DNA of 64,000 nt. Source: Bacteroidota bacterium. GTDB taxonomy: Bacteria > Bacteroidota > Bacteroidia > NS11-12g > UBA9320. The translations under genes and the position numbers were made by a program. The notes below the pieces were generated by a model. It searched no databases and had not been told where the DNA came from. It saw only the letters and a list, made by a program, of their open reading frames with translations. The first letter of the stretch is position 1. Each line of letters starts with the position of its first letter. The stretch lies in NCBI GenBank assembly GCA_016124755.1, contig WGNA01000005.1, positions 242,684-306,683 of the forward strand, in the 5' to 3' direction. This document shows positions 34,769 through 43,765 of the stretch, one piece after another.

Positions 34769-35455
34769 ATGAGTCAGGAAGAGATTGAATCCTCAAAAAG
34801 TACCGGAAAGAAATTTTCGATTGATCAGTTTGTAAACGACAATCAGAGAAATCTGATCATCGCCGGTGCAGCGCTGATTGTGATAGCTGCGGGTATTTGG
34901 TTTTATAAATTCAAGTATGTTCCACAACAGGAAGCCAAGGCAAACGATGCCGTATTTATGGCGGAAAGATATTTTGGACAAGATTCATCTAACCTGGCAT
35001 TAAACGGAGACGGCAATTATTCCGGTTTGCTGGATGTAATGGAAGAATATTCCGGAACCAAGGCTGCCCAAAGAGCGGAGTATATGGCTGGAAGCATCAT
35101 GATGAGAGAAGGCAAATTCGAGGAAGCAATCGACTATCTAAAGAAAGTTAATTTTCACGATGAGATGGTTGGTCCTTTATGCAAATGTCTCATTGGTGAC
35201 TGCTATGTTCAGCTTGACAAGTATGACGAAGCTGCCGATTACTTCATGAAAGGTGCTAAAGCAGCTAATAATGATTTCACAACTCCGTATGCCTTACAAA
35301 AAGCTGCGTTGGTTTACCACAAACTTGGTGAATACGACAAAGAAATTGAAGCTTATCAACGCATTAAAGACGAATTTAGTGAAACCCGGTTCTCTGAAGG
35401 AGTTGATAAGTATATCGCAAGAGCTGAAGCTTCTGCTGAGTTTAGCGGTAAATAA
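34769..35455 (+). CDS. Membrane-anchored TPR protein (YfgM-like)
   Basis: 228 residues: cytoplasmic N-terminus, one membrane helix (NLIIAGAALIVIAAGIWFYKF, about 30-50), then a periplasmic TPR region (KAAQRAEYMAGSIMMREGKFEEAIDYLKKV; CLIGDCYVQLDKYDEAADYF; AALVYHKLGEYDKEIEAYQRI). The layout resembles YfgM-type ancillary SecYEG/periplasmic chaperone-related proteins, which is only a fold-level guess. Six bases before ribH. Upstream TATTATTG is one mismatch from the -7 consensus. Confidence 0.88.
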   Translation: MSQEEIESSKSTGKKFSIDQFVNDNQRNLIIAGAALIVIAAGIWFYKFKYVPQQEAKANDAVFMAERYFGQDSSNLALNGDGNYSGLLDVMEEYSGTKAAQRAEYMAGSIMMREGKFEEAIDYLKKVNFHDEMVGPLCKCLIGDCYVQLDKYDEAADYFMKGAKAANNDFTTPYALQKAALVYHKLGEYDKEIEAYQRIKDEFSETRFSEGVDKYIARAEASAEFSGK

Positions 35456-35460
35456 TCCGG

Positions 35461-35940
35461 ATGTCTTCTTCCGATAAAAGTCTTTCTGCTTTTGCAAGAG
35501 AGCTCCCTTCTCTTCCGGATGCAAAAATTTCAATCATTGTTTCTGAGTGGAACGAGGCTGTTACTAAAAGTCTTGCTGAAGGTGCAAAACGCATTCTGTA
35601 TCAAGCCGGTTTGCATGAAAAAAATGTTGTTTTAAACTGGGTTCCCGGAAGCTACGAACTAATTCTCGGTGCTCAAAAAATGGCGGCAAACACATCTATT
35701 GATGCGGTAATCGTCCTCGGCTGTGTTATTCAGGGTGAAACCCGACATTTCGATTTTATATGTGATGCCGTTGCCCATGGCATAGCACAGGTATCTTTAA
35801 AATTCGACAAACCTGTAATCTTCGGCGTACTCACAACGGATAATCAGGAGCAGGCAATGGAAAGGGCCGGAGGAAAACACGGCAATAAGGGTGAAGAAGC
35901 TGCTTATACTGCTTTACGCATGCTTCAGGAATTCCATTAA
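35461..35940 (+). CDS. ribH: 6,7-dimethyl-8-ribityllumazine synthase
   Basis: 159 residues. Conserved segments: ISIIVSEWNEAVTKSL, WVPGSYELILGAQKMA, VIVLGCVIQGETRHFDFICDAVAHG (catalytic histidine in RHFDF) and PVIFGVLTTDNQEQAMERAGG. Forms the lumazine from ribulose-derived butanone phosphate and the pyrimidine, the penultimate riboflavin step. Other rib synthesis genes are not in the window except ribF. Confidence 0.97.
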   Translation: MSSSDKSLSAFARELPSLPDAKISIIVSEWNEAVTKSLAEGAKRILYQAGLHEKNVVLNWVPGSYELILGAQKMAANTSIDAVIVLGCVIQGETRHFDFICDAVAHGIAQVSLKFDKPVIFGVLTTDNQEQAMERAGGKHGNKGEEAAYTALRMLQEFH

Positions 35941-35958
35941 AATAAAAGACAAAACGGG

Positions 35959-36573
35959 TTAAAACAATCCGTGAACTTCTGCATCTATTTTACTCACGAT
36001 AGAGCCAAGATCCTCCGCACTTGATTCAAAATCCAAATCATCCACTTCGATAATCAATAGCTTGCCGTCGTTGTAAGTAGATATCCAGGCTTCGTATCTT
36101 TCATTGAGTCGTTTGAGATAATCAAGACGGATGGAATCCTCATAGTCTCGACCTCTTTTTTGAATTCGGTTTACCAGTGCAGGAATACTTGCCCGAAGGT
36201 ATATCATCAGATCCGGTGGTTCAAGCATAGATCGGATACTGGAAAAGATGGCCTGATACGTATCGAAATCCCGGGTACTCATCAAACCCATGGCGTGCAG
36301 GTTTGGGGCAAAGATGTAAGCATCTTCATAAATCGTCCGGTCCTGTATCACCGTTTGGCCGCGCTTACGAAGATTACGAACATTATTGAAACGACTATTG
36401 AGGAAGTAAACCTGAAGATTAAAGGACCATCGTTGCATATCTTCATAGAAGTCCGTGATGTAAGGATTGTTCTCCAGAGATTCGTATTGAGGCTCCCAGT
36501 TGTAATGTTTGGCGAGAAGTCCGGTTAAAGTTGTTTTTCCGGCTCCGATATTTCCAGCAACGGCGATGTGCAT
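35959..36573 (-). CDS. Deoxynucleoside kinase (dAK/dGK-like)
   Basis: 204 residues. P-loop GNIGAGKTTLTG at residues 7-18; QDRTIYEDAYIFA with the DRS/DRT-like motif; LRASIPALVNRIQKRGRDYEDSIRLDYLKRLNERYEAW containing the lid arginines. Salvages deoxynucleosides to dNMP. Exact base preference cannot be decided from sequence. Promoter TTG-N21-TAGTTTTG lies upstream, its -33 part inside the end of trpS. Confidence 0.9.
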   Translation of the reverse strand: MHIAVAGNIGAGKTTLTGLLAKHYNWEPQYESLENNPYITDFYEDMQRWSFNLQVYFLNSRFNNVRNLRKRGQTVIQDRTIYEDAYIFAPNLHAMGLMSTRDFDTYQAIFSSIRSMLEPPDLMIYLRASIPALVNRIQKRGRDYEDSIRLDYLKRLNERYEAWISTYNDGKLLIIEVDDLDFESSAEDLGSIVSKIDAEVHGLF

Positions 36574-36607
36574 TTCAGTTTAGTGTTCGATTACGTTGAA
36601 GATCGTT

Positions 36608-36639
36608 CAAAACTATTTAATAAAACCGTTTAAACCCAA
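36608..36639 (-). promoter_or_regulatory. Putative promoter of the deoxynucleoside kinase gene
   Basis: Minus-strand TTG (36639-36637), 21 bases, then TAGTTTTG (36615-36608) followed by AACG. The -7 element ends 34 bases from the ATG at 36573. Confidence 0.5.
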
Positions 36640-37615
36640 TTAATTCTCTAACCTCTCTCAGCGTTTTCTCAGCACTGTCAATGGCTTTTTCTGCACCGGT
36701 TTTCGCAGCTTTTCCTAAAAAAGTATCATCAGACTTTATGCTCTGAATTTTCTCCCTGATGGGACGAACAAAACTCAATACATCCTCGGCAAGTTGCTTT
36801 TTAAAATCACCGTATCGGATTTCACAGGTGTTGTAAAGCGAATCAAAATGCTCAATTGTGTCTTTAGTTGACACAAGTTTCATTATATCAAAAAGGTTTT
36901 GAATGGCTTCCGGTTTTATTTGATTCAATTCAGTTGGACCAGAATCCGTAACCGCACGCATTATTTTCTTTCGGGTGACTTCCTCTTCATCGTCAAAAAA
37001 TATTGCATCACCTTCTCCCCCACTCTTGCTCATTTTACCCTGATTGGTGAGACCGGGTACCTTTATTAGTTCTCCGGTTGTGCTAAAAGCTTTCGGTTCC
37101 GGGAAACATTCTACCCCGTACATATTATTAAACCGGCGGCCAAACGTCCGGGTCATCTCTAAGTGTTGTTCCTGATCTTTTCCTACCGGAACATAATCGG
37201 CTTTGTGAATCAAAATGTCTACTGCCATAAGCACCGGATACGTCAACAGTCCTGCATTCACATTATCCGGATGTGCTCTCACCTTATCCTTAAATGAAGC
37301 AGATCTTTCCAGCTCTCCCAAATAAGCATTCATATTCATGTAGGTATAGAGCTCGGAGATCTGAGGAACATCACTTTGAATAAACAAAGCACATTTATCC
37401 GGATCTAAACCCATTGCCAGATACTCCGCCAAAACCTGACGGACATTTCCCTGCAAATCTGCCGGAGTCGGATGGGTTGTAAGAGAATGAATATCGGCAA
37501 TGAAAAAATACGTCTGATAGTTTTCCTGCATTTGAAGAAAACTCTTAACCGCACCAAAATAATTTCCAAGATGTAATTTCCCCGTTGGCCTTATACCGCT
37601 TACAACAATTTCCAT
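36617..37615 (-). CDS. trpS: Tryptophan-tRNA ligase
   Basis: 332 residues from ATG at 37613-37615 (MEIVVSGIRPTGKLHLGNYFGA). Class I synthetase: HLGN as the HIGH motif, YPVLMAVDILIHKADYVPVGKDQEQH, and GKMSKSGGEGD as the KMSKS loop. Length 332 matches the bacterial enzyme. A TTG six codons upstream is in frame but inside the promoter region. Promoter TATTTTTG ends 15 bases before the ATG. Confidence 0.96.
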   Translation of the reverse strand: MEIVVSGIRPTGKLHLGNYFGAVKSFLQMQENYQTYFFIADIHSLTTHPTPADLQGNVRQVLAEYLAMGLDPDKCALFIQSDVPQISELYTYMNMNAYLGELERSASFKDKVRAHPDNVNAGLLTYPVLMAVDILIHKADYVPVGKDQEQHLEMTRTFGRRFNNMYGVECFPEPKAFSTTGELIKVPGLTNQGKMSKSGGEGDAIFFDDEEEVTRKKIMRAVTDSGPTELNQIKPEAIQNLFDIMKLVSTKDTIEHFDSLYNTCEIRYGDFKKQLAEDVLSFVRPIREKIQSIKSDDTFLGKAAKTGAEKAIDSAEKTLREVRELIGFKRFY

Positions 37616-37630
37616 TGACAAGATTTGCGG

Positions 37631-37638
37631 CAAAAATA
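37631..37638 (-). promoter_or_regulatory. Putative -7 promoter element of trpS
   Basis: Minus-strand TATTTTTG followed by CCGCAAA, 15 bases from the ATG. The 16-mer TTATTTTTGCCGCAAA is identical in sequence and in distance to the ATG to the element upstream of sucC. Confidence 0.6.
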
Positions 37639-37662
37639 AGATTTGAGGTGTCTTGAGCCGAC

Positions 37663-38520
37663 TTAATTACTTCCGCTCATTAACTCTTCCCGAATGGCAT
37701 TTATCATAGGTTGGAACTCTGTGTATTCAGATAATGCCCCGGTAATTTCCCATAAATCCTGAAGTCGGTTTTGTGATAAAAGCAATCCCAGATATTCGGG
37801 TAGAAAGGATGAGTCGCTTTTTAACTTCACCAATTCAACTTTTTCACGTTCGCGAAATACCTTCGATGAATCTTTATCAGAGAGATAGAACTTCTGAACC
37901 AAGCCATCACCAAATTGAGCATCTGAAATGAACCATGAATATTCAGCATCCTTAGGCAAGCTCATAAATTCGTGATATAAAGTAAAACAGGTATCAGGGG
38001 TTGAAATCTTGAAAACTGTATTACCTCTTTCATCCAGCAGATTAAAGTAATAGTGTTGGAGACCGGGCTGTGAGTACCAGCAAAAGTGAATCGAATCGAA
38101 GATAAGTTGAGTTCTGTTAATCGGGAAAATACCTTTCAGGAATTCTTCGCCTCTGGATACACCACCGAAAGAATGCTGAGCATCTTCTTCGTGATGACTC
38201 ATCTTTTTCAGCACATATTTAAAGTAAGTAGAACTCATTCCAACTTCCTCTTCAAACTTCTGATCCACCAATTTCTTGGTTAGTTTAATCGGCCCTTTGA
38301 TCACAATAATTTTCCCCTCAGAATTTTTTTGCAAATACAAAGTTGCAGCAGCTGGTAAAGTAACCGGATACTTTAAATTTTGATTAGTCTTAAGTTGACT
38401 CGTTCCGGATTTTTGGGCGTAGTATACAACTTTGTGATCTGAGGTTTGAGCTGATACATGATAAGTCGTGAAGAATAAAAACGATAGTATGGGGAGTATG
38501 ATTCGAAGTGACTTTTTCAT
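37663..38520 (-). CDS. Secreted protein of unknown function, partner of the CHASE2 protein
   Basis: 285 residues with a signal peptide ending HVSAQ (about 1-25). The N-terminal part (LKTNQNLKYPVTLPAAATLYLQ, then KIIVIKGPIKLTKK) looks like the FecR/sensor-type beta domains; the middle (SIHFCWYSQPGLQHYYFNLLDERGNTVF, later DAEYSWFISDAQFGDG) reads like the beta-sandwich of DUF928-type periplasmic proteins that accompany CHASE2 genes in cyanobacteria. The C-terminus is helical. Family not firmly recognised. 14 bp downstream of the CHASE2 gene, so co-transcribed with it. Confidence 0.75.
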   Translation of the reverse strand: MKKSLRIILPILSFLFFTTYHVSAQTSDHKVVYYAQKSGTSQLKTNQNLKYPVTLPAAATLYLQKNSEGKIIVIKGPIKLTKKLVDQKFEEEVGMSSTYFKYVLKKMSHHEEDAQHSFGGVSRGEEFLKGIFPINRTQLIFDSIHFCWYSQPGLQHYYFNLLDERGNTVFKISTPDTCFTLYHEFMSLPKDAEYSWFISDAQFGDGLVQKFYLSDKDSSKVFREREKVELVKLKSDSSFLPEYLGLLLSQNRLQDLWEITGALSEYTEFQPMINAIREELMSGSN

Positions 38521-38534
38521 TTCAATTGTTCAGG

Positions 38535-39701
38535 TTAATGCTTAAGTATTTCACTGTGATGAAGTCCCTTCCTGTGTAACCATTTGGCAATCGGGTCATA
38601 GAAGTAAACCAGATCCGCGCACAGCACAATGGCTAAAAATAAGAAGGTGAAGTTGATCACAACATTTTGTACATGCATTATCCAGATTGAAATGAAAAGG
38701 AAAACGACGCCAAAAAATAACTGAACGATTTTAGCCATTAAATGAAACCACTTCGGTCTGTGAACATAATAGTGAATGATCAGCATTGAAATCAAATACG
38801 TAATAACAAAAGTTAATAACCACTCAATCCATTTGGGGCAGTTTGTTATTAGCGAACCATCTAACATAGATTGAAGAATACTCGCGTGAATAAAAATGCC
38901 TTTCATGTCTGGCAACGACTTACCGGCAAGTTTAACATTCATCGGTGTGAAGTGTTGATCTTCAATTTCCAAAGGCTGATTTGCAACTCCGGCAAAACCC
39001 ATTAAAACAATTTTGTCTTTAAATATGGAAGTATTAAAATCAGGTCCAAATATTTCCTCCGGTTGTATGCAAATAAAAGATTCTGGTGCTCTGTAATTAA
39101 TCCGGTATTTGCCTTCATTTAAGTATTTCTTCTTGAGTTGATCACCCACTACTGATTTATATATGGCAGTTGTGAACGCATCATGCTTTACCTCATTCAC
39201 AGAGTTTGTCGGTGAAAAATAGCGGATCACTTTGGTTGGAGTTGAATCGCCATAAAAATTCCCATACCCCTTGGAGCTGAATGAAAACTGAGGTGCAGAA
39301 GTTACCGATTCAGAGTTCTTTAGATTAAATATCCCGGTGATATTACCCTGAGCGATCTGATCGATTAATAAAGAATCTTCTTGCGGAGATTTTGGCTCTA
39401 CAAACAGGGCATCAAGGCCAATATGTCTGGGGTGTCCCGAACGGATAATTTCAAGTTCGGCAGCAATTTCCGGTCGAGTGAGATTACCAATATTTACAAT
39501 TACAATGTCTTCGCTAACCTCGGGTTCATGTTTAAGTTTACTGAAATAGAAATCTGTGTAATCAAAATCTGAAAAGGCATCTTTTATAGGGTGAAACACT
39601 TTTAGTTTTATTGGAAACAGCAAGCTCACCACCAACATAAAAAGAAAGACAAAAATGCTTAAGAACAGGGAATCCCAATAGATCGGACGTTTACTACGCA
39701 T
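38535..39701 (-). CDS. CHASE2 domain membrane protein without an output domain
   Basis: 388 residues. One N-terminal membrane helix (about 12-32), an extracytoplasmic CHASE2 domain (about 50-280; markers IVIVNIGNLTRPEIAAELEI, HIGLDALFVEPKSPQED, FKDKIVLMGFAG, MKGIFIHASILQSMLDGSLI), then three or four membrane helices (about 290-370) and a short cytoplasmic tail. In most bacteria CHASE2 feeds a kinase, cyclase or CHAT-linked output; here nothing follows the helices. Probably senses a periplasmic signal together with the downstream secreted protein. Confidence 0.87.
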   Translation of the reverse strand: MRSKRPIYWDSLFLSIFVFLFMLVVSLLFPIKLKVFHPIKDAFSDFDYTDFYFSKLKHEPEVSEDIVIVNIGNLTRPEIAAELEIIRSGHPRHIGLDALFVEPKSPQEDSLLIDQIAQGNITGIFNLKNSESVTSAPQFSFSSKGYGNFYGDSTPTKVIRYFSPTNSVNEVKHDAFTTAIYKSVVGDQLKKKYLNEGKYRINYRAPESFICIQPEEIFGPDFNTSIFKDKIVLMGFAGVANQPLEIEDQHFTPMNVKLAGKSLPDMKGIFIHASILQSMLDGSLITNCPKWIEWLLTFVITYLISMLIIHYYVHRPKWFHLMAKIVQLFFGVVFLFISIWIMHVQNVVINFTFLFLAIVLCADLVYFYDPIAKWLHRKGLHHSEILKH

Positions 39702-39836
39702 AGTGGCAATAATAAGGAAGGCAGATAAAGAATCAACCCATAAAACTACACAAGGTTACCGAATGGTTGCACTAATGTTTTATGAAAATCAGTCCTGATG
39801 GATGTTTTAAAGAAGGGCAGCCGGATTTATTCTAAC

Positions 39837-40868
39837 CTAATGAACAGTAAATCGTAAAGATGTTTGAAAGCCAGACTCTCGATCCAATACCGTCACTAAA
39901 TAAATATCAGATGGCAAGTTTATGGGAATTTTTGTTGTTCCATTAAAATTGTCGAATTGAAAATTTTGAACCACAAGACCCGCCAGATTCCAAATTGTAA
40001 CATCTAAATTTTGCCCGATCATCTGGTTAGGTGTTTCTAGGATTATAGATTCTGTTGCTGGATTAGGATAAATTCTAAAACTGATTGATTCAATCTTTCT
40101 TAACCCTGTTTTTTTATCTGAAAGATTATAGAGTATCAAGACTTCATTGGAATCAAGAGGGCGATTATAGATTAAGAGATCATCAAAATACCCAGTGAAA
40201 TAACGAGCCCCATTATTGTTTTCTCCTGTGAAAGCCTGCGAATTTGCACCAACGGTCCAATGCTCCTTATCATTAAAACTCACGCTGTCATTTTGATCAA
40301 ATGCTTGTGAGCTGGCAAAATTTATATTTCCGGATTTTACACCATCTATATACACTGTTCCGGAGTTATTCAACTTATTATAAACGCCCGTTACCATATG
40401 CCACTTATCATCATTCAAAGATTTATGAGTTTTGTGTCCAACCCTCTTATTATTTAGTCCGGAAGCCCAATCAATCTGCCATCCATCTGTAAGACCATAC
40501 CACATGCTTATGCCCCATTCACCATTTATGCTGCTAAAATTACTGAGTACAGTTTGAGATTGAGTTGTATCTGTGAACCTCATCCAAAAATTAAAAGAAT
40601 TCGAACTACCTAAAAGACTTTTATCACGTCCTAAATCCATAAAGTCTGAGTCTCCGTCTAAGTAATACGCGGAATTAGGGTGACCAAATCTATCAAATGT
40701 CAAAGATGCATTATAGATTGTGGCGTGATTTCCATAACCTGATGAATCATTCCCATTGCCATCAAATGGCCAGTATCCTACCAAACCATTCTTTGGTATT
40801 TGAGCGCTTAAAGTTGTAGCCGAAATCAAAAGAAAAATAGTTACCAAATTGCGAGAATATCTTATCAT
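39837..40868 (-). CDS. Secreted LamG-domain protein with T9SS sorting domain (copy 1)
   Basis: 343 residues. Signal peptide ending TLSAQ (about 22), LamG/concanavalin-like domain (GLVGYWPFDGNGNDSSGYGNHA to DDLLIYNRPLDSNEV, about 30-250) and a C-terminal T9SS type A sorting domain starting IYPNPATESIILE and ending with beta strands to the last residue. The LamG fold usually binds sugars or proteins. Exported across the outer membrane by the T9SS encoded in this window (inference). Tandem paralogue of the next upstream gene. Confidence 0.9.
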   Translation of the reverse strand: MIRYSRNLVTIFLLISATTLSAQIPKNGLVGYWPFDGNGNDSSGYGNHATIYNASLTFDRFGHPNSAYYLDGDSDFMDLGRDKSLLGSSNSFNFWMRFTDTTQSQTVLSNFSSINGEWGISMWYGLTDGWQIDWASGLNNKRVGHKTHKSLNDDKWHMVTGVYNKLNNSGTVYIDGVKSGNINFASSQAFDQNDSVSFNDKEHWTVGANSQAFTGENNNGARYFTGYFDDLLIYNRPLDSNEVLILYNLSDKKTGLRKIESISFRIYPNPATESIILETPNQMIGQNLDVTIWNLAGLVVQNFQFDNFNGTTKIPINLPSDIYLVTVLDRESGFQTSLRFTVH

Positions 40869-40889
40869 CTTAACATTATTAAAACATCA

Positions 40890-41942
40890 TTAGAACAATA
40901 TTACCTTTTTAGTCGCAAGTATTGTTTTTTCATCTTGTCTGAAAACAAAAAGGTACATTCCAGACGCACATAAAGATTTCAAATCCAATGTGGTTTTTGA
41001 AGAATTAATATTCTCTTCATAAATAAGTTGCCCGATTGAATTGTAGATCTGAAAAACTTTACCCAATTGGGTTATTCTGCTTCCAAATTCAATTGTGATG
41101 ACAGAATGAGTTGGTACCGGGTAAATTTTTAATGCTGATTCAACTTTAATAAATTTCTCACAAGAATCACTGGGTAAATAGAGAATCATTACCTCCGAAT
41201 CATTTAATACCTTGTTGTAAAATGATACCTCATCCAAATCCCCGATATAATATTTCGGACCATTGTTATTTAAATCAGAAATGAACTGAGAATGTGCTCC
41301 GAATACCCATGGCTGATTTTGAAAGTACCGAATACTATCATTGCTTTCGAACCCACCGCTGCTACCACTAATATTTGTCGTTCCAGATAATCTAGCATCT
41401 ATATAAACTAACATTGCGTTGTTTTCGGAGTTGTAGGTGAAGGTTATCATGTGCCAACATGTATCATTCAACCACTGGCCAGTTCTGTGTCCCTGAATTC
41501 GATTATTTTCCCCAGAGCCACCAGCCATGTACCAACCAAGTGATTTGTGAGACATACATGAAACGCCCCATTCTCCGTCGATCGAATTGAAACAATTTAT
41601 AACACACATATCTTTCTTCTCAATTGATGTACGAATCCAGAAATTAATACTGATGGTACTTCGATAATTTGTGGAGGGATACTTAAGATATATGTAGTCG
41701 TTTCCATCAAAATGATAAGCAGAATTTTCATTTCCGAAGCGATCATAAGTCAATGTTGCACCTTGAACCGCCCCATGATTTTTCAATTCGGATGAGTCCA
41801 AGGCATTACCACTAAAGCTCCAATAACCTTCCAACCCTTCACTTAGTATTTGGCTAAAAACCAGAATATTGGAACTGATGCAAAACAATACTAAGATGGC
41901 TAGTTTCAGGTAAGAATTATTGGTTATGAATTCAAAAGACAT
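40890..41942 (-). CDS. Secreted LamG-domain protein with T9SS sorting domain (copy 2)
   Basis: About 350 residues from ATG at 41940-41942; an ATG ten codons upstream (41972) is also possible. Signal peptide through VFSQ, LamG domain (GLEGYWSFSGNALDSSELKNH to DEVSFYNKVLNDSEVMILY) and sorting domain beginning KIYPVPTHSVITIEFG and ending KKVILF. Parallel motifs with copy 1 (YDRFGxxNSAYHFDG against FDRFGHPNSAYYLDG) show a tandem duplication with moderate divergence. Only 21 bp separate the two genes. Confidence 0.88.
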   Translation of the reverse strand: MSFEFITNNSYLKLAILVLFCISSNILVFSQILSEGLEGYWSFSGNALDSSELKNHGAVQGATLTYDRFGNENSAYHFDGNDYIYLKYPSTNYRSTISINFWIRTSIEKKDMCVINCFNSIDGEWGVSCMSHKSLGWYMAGGSGENNRIQGHRTGQWLNDTCWHMITFTYNSENNAMLVYIDARLSGTTNISGSSGGFESNDSIRYFQNQPWVFGAHSQFISDLNNNGPKYYIGDLDEVSFYNKVLNDSEVMILYLPSDSCEKFIKVESALKIYPVPTHSVITIEFGSRITQLGKVFQIYNSIGQLIYEENINSSKTTLDLKSLCASGMYLFVFRQDEKTILATKKVILF

Positions 41943-41999
41943 ATAGGTTAAGTGGTCTTCCGAATTTACCATTAATTAATCATCCCACAAGGACGTCGC

Positions 42000-43760
42000 T
42001 CAAACCTCCACAAACTGCTGTTTCTGCAACAACTCGTAGTAAGCTCCCTGAAGTTCTATCAATTGTTGATGACTGCCTCGTTCCACTATTTTACCTTTAT
42101 CCAAAACCAGAATTTCATCTGCATTGCGTATAGTGCTCAACCGGTGGGCAATTACGATCGATGTTCTTCCCTTCATTAATTTACCAATAGCATCCTGAAT
42201 CAGAATTTCGGTTTCGGAATCTACCGATGATGTGGCTTCATCTAATATCAAAATTCTCGGATTGTAAACCAATGCCCGCACGAAAGAAATCAGCTGACGT
42301 TGACCAACCGAAAGTGCTCCTCCCCGCTCCATAACGGGATAATCGTATTCACCTTCAAGTCGGGAAATAAAATTCGCAGCGCCTATGTATTCCGCCGCTT
42401 CCATCATCTCTTCATCCGAAATCGATTCGTTCATCAGCTTGATATTCTCCTTAACCGATCCGGAAAAAAGAAAAACATCCTGCAACACAAATGCGATCTG
42501 CGAACGAAGACTTTTCAGATTCCAATCATTAATATTCTTACCATCGATCAGAATCTCTCCTTTATTAATTTGATAAAAATGGGTGAGCAGATTCACAATG
42601 GTTGATTTGCCGGATCCGGTTGCTCCAACAATCGCCAGTGTTTTTCCAGCCGGCACATCAAAGGAAATCCCCTTAATAATTTCTTCGCCTTCGGTGTATG
42701 AAAAATGCACATCACGGAATTCAACATTACCATTCAGATTACCCGAATGATTTCCATCTGTTTCTATAAAATCCTTTTCATCTATCAGGTCAAAAATTCG
42801 TTCTGAGGCAACCATTCCCATTTGCATAGTATTAAACCGGTCGGCAATCATTCGAATTGGCCGGAAGAACATATTGAGATAGAGTATAAAGGCAACAATT
42901 TCACCGGGTGACGTTAATCCTTGTAATGAGTTTTTTGCGCCGTACCAAACCAACAATCCTATGGAAGTTGCGGTAATAATCTCCACAATCGGAAAGAAGA
43001 TCGCATAATGATAAACCGACTTAATATTGGCATCCCGGTGAAGTTTGTTGATTTCCACAAACTTTTCGTACTCGCGGTTTTCCCGGTTAAAAATCTGAAC
43101 CACCCTCATCCCGGTTATATGTTCCTGAACAAAAGCATTCAACTTCGCAACCGCGGTTCTCACTTGTTGAAAAGCGACCTTAACTCCTTTTCTAAAATTG
43201 TTTGAAGCCCAAAAGAGAAATGGCAAAACTGAAAGGCAAATCAGACTTAATTTCCAGTCAGTATAGAACATCAGAAAAGAGATCACAAAAATCTGGAGGA
43301 AGTCTCCGGTGATAGTAATCACTCCCTGAGAGAAAATATTGGCAACGGTTTCAATATCCGAAACACTTCTGGTTACCAAAGTTCCAATCGGTGTTTTATC
43401 GTAATACTTCACCTTCAGCGACATGAGATGCTTGTAAACCTTCATGCGCAGAGAATGAATAACCTCCTGCCCCAACCAATTTGTTACATACGTATTAAGA
43501 AACATCACAACGGTTTGAAGCAATAGCAAACCGATCAGCAATAAAAGCATATCACCCAACCCTTTTAGGTCACCGGAAGCAACCTGAACATCCAGAGTTC
43601 TTTGAATTAAAATGGGTTGTAAAGGTGAAATAACCGCAAGGGCAATAGTTGTAACAACCGCGAAAATTGCGTGCTTTCTGAAAGGTGCAGCCAATTTCAC
43701 AATTCGGCCGAGCAACTTCAAATCCAGCACATCACCTGTTTTATTCTTCTTTTCGCTCAA
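42000..43760 (-). CDS. ABC exporter, fused permease and ATPase (MsbA/multidrug type)
   Basis: 586 residues: six membrane helices in the first 320 residues, then one ABC ATPase with Walker A GATGSGKST, Q-loop VLQDVFLFSG, signature LSVGQRQLISFVRAL and Walker B ILILDEATSSVD followed by HRLSTIRNADEILVLDKG. Homodimeric exporter of lipids or drugs; substrate not readable. Five bp after truA, in a thiolase-truA-ABC unit. Confidence 0.94.
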   Translation of the reverse strand: MSEKKNKTGDVLDLKLLGRIVKLAAPFRKHAIFAVVTTIALAVISPLQPILIQRTLDVQVASGDLKGLGDMLLLLIGLLLLQTVVMFLNTYVTNWLGQEVIHSLRMKVYKHLMSLKVKYYDKTPIGTLVTRSVSDIETVANIFSQGVITITGDFLQIFVISFLMFYTDWKLSLICLSVLPFLFWASNNFRKGVKVAFQQVRTAVAKLNAFVQEHITGMRVVQIFNRENREYEKFVEINKLHRDANIKSVYHYAIFFPIVEIITATSIGLLVWYGAKNSLQGLTSPGEIVAFILYLNMFFRPIRMIADRFNTMQMGMVASERIFDLIDEKDFIETDGNHSGNLNGNVEFRDVHFSYTEGEEIIKGISFDVPAGKTLAIVGATGSGKSTIVNLLTHFYQINKGEILIDGKNINDWNLKSLRSQIAFVLQDVFLFSGSVKENIKLMNESISDEEMMEAAEYIGAANFISRLEGEYDYPVMERGGALSVGQRQLISFVRALVYNPRILILDEATSSVDSETEILIQDAIGKLMKGRTSIVIAHRLSTIRNADEILVLDKGKIVERGSHQQLIELQGAYYELLQKQQFVEV

Positions 43761-43765
43761 TCTTT

